DNA of 64,000 bases, taken from the NCBI GenBank assembly GCA_026702755.1, contig JAPPBX010000001.1, positions 100,184 to 164,183 on the forward strand, given 5' to 3'. Source of the stretch: Candidatus Poribacteria bacterium (GTDB lineage Bacteria > Poribacteria > WGA-4E > WGA-3G). The stretch's first letter is position 1, and each line of letters opens with the position of its first letter. Positions 61,601-64,000 of this stretch are shown in pieces. A program made the position numbers and the translations under genes. Under the pieces are notes generated by a model, which was not told where the DNA came from, made no database searches, and saw nothing but the letters and a program-made list of their open reading frames with translations.

Positions 61601-63859
61601 TCAATTTGTGATTCTGAAGAGTGTTCCCTCTTCGGGCTGTTCCAAGAGGGTTTGTACCTCGCGTTGGATAGCGGTTCGGTCAGCAAGCCAGCCTTCCAGC
61701 CATTGGCGTTCTTGACTTTCCGTTGATAGTGTTTTGCTAATTTGCTGGGCGATGTTCCATATCAACTCACTTAAGCCGATGCTGTCTTTTGATAGACGTT
61801 GGATCATTGCTGCTCTGTTTCCCAATGCCCATAATTGCAAGGTATGGTGCAGGATGTCAATCAATTCGTAACTGTTTGCTACGTCCTTGATCTCTCGTTC
61901 GTGAGGACCTAAAACATGGACGTTCGTCTTTTCTTGTTGGATAAAACGGCCTTCACCCGACGCAGTTTGTAATTCAATGCCGAGAGACATCGCAAGTTCG
62001 CGCGCATCGTTATATAAGACAACTTGCTCCCCGTGTTCCTGCCGCCAACGCAGATAGAATCGGGTGAGAGAAGTACCTGCTGTGCCGGATCCCTCGTTAT
62101 CAAAACGTTCTAAGATTTCTCGGATGTCGGTTATCATCTGATCAGCGCGAACGGCTTTATCGTTCTCGTCGATAACTGTTTCATAACGCCCGAATGTTTC
62201 AATGCCGCTACCGATTGCTGCGATGAACAGATCAGCACCAGAGAAGCCCCATTCCCATAAGGTAAAAAGTTTCTGCTCAAGGTACTTTTCTAATTCTGCT
62301 TTCACATCCTGATAGAGTCCGAAGGGTTGACGTTCTTGTTTGCGCGCTACCATATAGATGGAGGAAGCAAGCACTGCAGAGTTTATTGCCCGAAGGCGAG
62401 ACTTCTTTTCTGTGTCAATCGGCCATGCTGCTGTTACCACGAGCCCTGAGTTTAATAAGGCGTTAATCAGAGTTTCCCAACCTTCTGTGGATTTATGAGC
62501 ATAGACAATAACGGTAATACCGTTTGGTTTTAGTACGCGATATATTTCCTGAAATGCCTTAGCGAGGCCGTCTTCAAAAGCTTGTTTTCCAGATGCCAAG
62601 CCGCCTTCGCGATGTCCGTAAGCCACAATCTCTTCATCTTTCGGGGTCAAAGGATCTTTAAAAAGTTCTGGATAGTGTTCACCTATGCTCCTTTTCAACC
62701 ACACATAGAAGAAATCAGATAGGTATGAATACGCAGCATTATCGTAGTAGGGGGGATCTGTGAGTACAGCATCAAACGTATTATCTGAGTATGGAAGGTT
62801 CTGCGCAGAGACTTGTTCTACAATAGCTGCTGACTCTTTATCCATCTGGCATAGATGCAACAAAGGTTTTATAATGGTTTTTAAGCGATTCCTCGCTATA
62901 TGTAAAGTGTTCGCTTCTCCATAATTCCAAATCATAGGTAGGGTTGCCATCCCGAAAAGTTTCTCAACAGTTTCTACCGTTTTTCTCCATAAACATAGGT
63001 TTGAACCTTTATCAGCAATGCGATCTAACCAAAGACCTAAGTAGGTTGAAATAGCTTTTGCATATTCGGGGTCATAGTCTGTTTGGGCGAGCATTTCTAC
63101 ATAGGCATCTCGAATCTTTTCTGTCAAGGTGATGAGTGTAAGTTGTTGACGGGAATTGAAGAGGTCACCATAAGTATTGAAATTGTAATTGTGAATAGAA
63201 ATTCCGCGTTCTGCACCTGAACCTTTTAACTTAGGGATTAATTCATCCGGTACTGGATCAAATCCTAAACTTTCCATTAAGAATTTTCGTTTTTCAGAAA
63301 GTTGTTTTTGTGCTTTTTTGAAAATTGTGACATCTTTATCCGTAGCAAGTCGGTACTGTTTGGCTTTATTTTTTGGATGTTGTGTTACCACAGCAAGCAT
63401 TCGCTCACCTGTCTGTCCGTTTTGGAACAATTGGCGCGTCTGATTGGCAGTGATCGTGCTGTTGCAGAGTGGGCAAGTAACGATAGCACGGATGATTGTG
63501 CCTTTGGTGGGATCGAAGTTGTCCGGTATAGCATCACGTCCGGTCCCTACAATACGAAAGGCGATATGTCCATCTATATTATAAGGGAAAAGGGCAATTT
63601 TCTTTTTTTTCTTTTTGTCCTGCGCCAACCAAAATTGACTCATGAGTGGGATAACAGCGTTGCAATTGAGGTTTTGACAAGGTAGTGTGCGTGCCCAGAC
63701 ATAAGCGCAGACTTCAGAATTATCGGGTTCTTCTGGATAAAAAGGTGCGAGTTCCTTAGTTATCTCTGCGAGAATTCGATCTCCCCATTTTTTTACATCG
63801 TTATAAAGGTGCTGTCCATATTTTTGTGGATATTCCAAGGTGCATTTTTGAATCAGCAC
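61601..63859 (-). CDS. DUF1156-family DNA methyltransferase (N-terminus interrupted)
   Basis: 752 aa as read from the first GTG at 63859. The catalytic motif DPPYYDNAAYSYLSDFFYVW (DPPY at 368-371) and a zinc-ribbon-like C61-x4-C66 / C129-x2-C132 are present. In the same frame, upstream codons at 63860-63979 read LLDPFGGRGSIPLEAQRLG, the SAM-binding motif I; the frame is cut by an in-frame TAG at 63980-63982. So the true protein is longer and either starts beyond the stop by a frameshift or is broken. DUF1156 proteins are usually over 900 aa and pair with DUF499. A 5' part beyond the window edge is expected. Confidence 0.8.
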   Translation of the reverse strand: MLIQKCTLEYPQKYGQHLYNDVKKWGDRILAEITKELAPFYPEEPDNSEVCAYVWARTLPCQNLNCNAVIPLMSQFWLAQDKKKKKKIALFPYNIDGHIAFRIVGTGRDAIPDNFDPTKGTIIRAIVTCPLCNSTITANQTRQLFQNGQTGERMLAVVTQHPKNKAKQYRLATDKDVTIFKKAQKQLSEKRKFLMESLGFDPVPDELIPKLKGSGAERGISIHNYNFNTYGDLFNSRQQLTLITLTEKIRDAYVEMLAQTDYDPEYAKAISTYLGLWLDRIADKGSNLCLWRKTVETVEKLFGMATLPMIWNYGEANTLHIARNRLKTIIKPLLHLCQMDKESAAIVEQVSAQNLPYSDNTFDAVLTDPPYYDNAAYSYLSDFFYVWLKRSIGEHYPELFKDPLTPKDEEIVAYGHREGGLASGKQAFEDGLAKAFQEIYRVLKPNGITVIVYAHKSTEGWETLINALLNSGLVVTAAWPIDTEKKSRLRAINSAVLASSIYMVARKQERQPFGLYQDVKAELEKYLEQKLFTLWEWGFSGADLFIAAIGSGIETFGRYETVIDENDKAVRADQMITDIREILERFDNEGSGTAGTSLTRFYLRWRQEHGEQVVLYNDARELAMSLGIELQTASGEGRFIQQEKTNVHVLGPHEREIKDVANSYELIDILHHTLQLWALGNRAAMIQRLSKDSIGLSELIWNIAQQISKTLSTESQERQWLEGWLADRTAIQREVQTLLEQPEEGTLFRITN

Positions 63860-64000
63860 AGAGATCGGATTGAGATCACAGGAATAGGTTTCACAACCAA
63901 GCCGCTGGGCTTCTAACGGAATGGATCCACGACCACCGAAGGGATCTAGTAGTCTGTCACAATTATCTTGATAGTTGATCTAAAATCTGGTATCCTTAGG

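Overview
The window looks like one contig piece from an uncultured Gram-negative bacterium. Five phytanoyl-CoA dioxygenase (PhyH) paralogues, three sulfatase-fold enzymes, three copies of a large polytopic membrane protein of the DUF6785 type, Gfo/Idh/MocA, mandelate-racemase and SMP-30 enzymes, and many short intergenic palindromes together recall Candidatus Poribacteria and similar marine or sponge-associated lineages. That placement is inferred from gene content; no rRNA is present to test it.

Layout. 1-2.9 kb (minus): start of elongation factor P, rdgB and rph, a small helical protein and a PhyH enzyme. 3.0-12.1 kb (minus): BatA-like and DUF58 vWA proteins, a SpoIIE/RsbU phosphatase with STAS and RsbW-like partners, a DUF4381-like membrane protein, a four-cluster ferredoxin and a SufR-like regulator. 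12.4-15.7 kb (plus): PhyH, a sulfatase-fold enzyme lacking the formylglycine cysteine, and a PEP-hydrolase-family TIM barrel. 16.1-18.0 kb: AT-rich type II restriction-modification pair. 18.2-21.4 kb: purL-purQ. 21.5-24.7 kb: a membrane protein, a possible RHH protein, an HNH nuclease and a UvrD-type helicase carrying an internal GIY-YIG nuclease domain. 24.7-43.8 kb: catabolic and accessory genes (DUF6785 type, Gfo/Idh, SMP-30, amidase, Asp-box protein, PhyH, sulfatases, VOC, HIT, enolase superfamily). 41.8-45.4 kb (minus): a cell-wall operon of an AmiC-like lipoprotein and a family-10-like glycosyl hydrolase. 46.5-49 kb: tRNA-Val, tRNA-Asp, a TPR protein, serS. 49-53.3 kb: bioB, pyrK, a metallophosphoesterase, a second STAS protein. 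55.3-58.8 kb: three glycosyltransferases, probably for a surface glycan. 58.7-64 kb (minus): a DUF499 ATPase and a DUF1156 methyltransferase, a pairing typical of defence islands, with the methyltransferase reading frame interrupted near the window edge.

The most unusual items are the UvrD/GIY-YIG fusion with its overlapping HNH gene; a family of seven roughly 100-140 bp intergenic palindromes in the first 15 kb that keep an inner hairpin despite unrelated inner sequence; a small IS200/IS605-like remnant that may retain an omega-RNA-like 3' end; the sulfatase-fold protein with Thr in place of the Cys; and the broken DUF1156 gene. All assignments come from reading motifs in the sequence; no database search was made.
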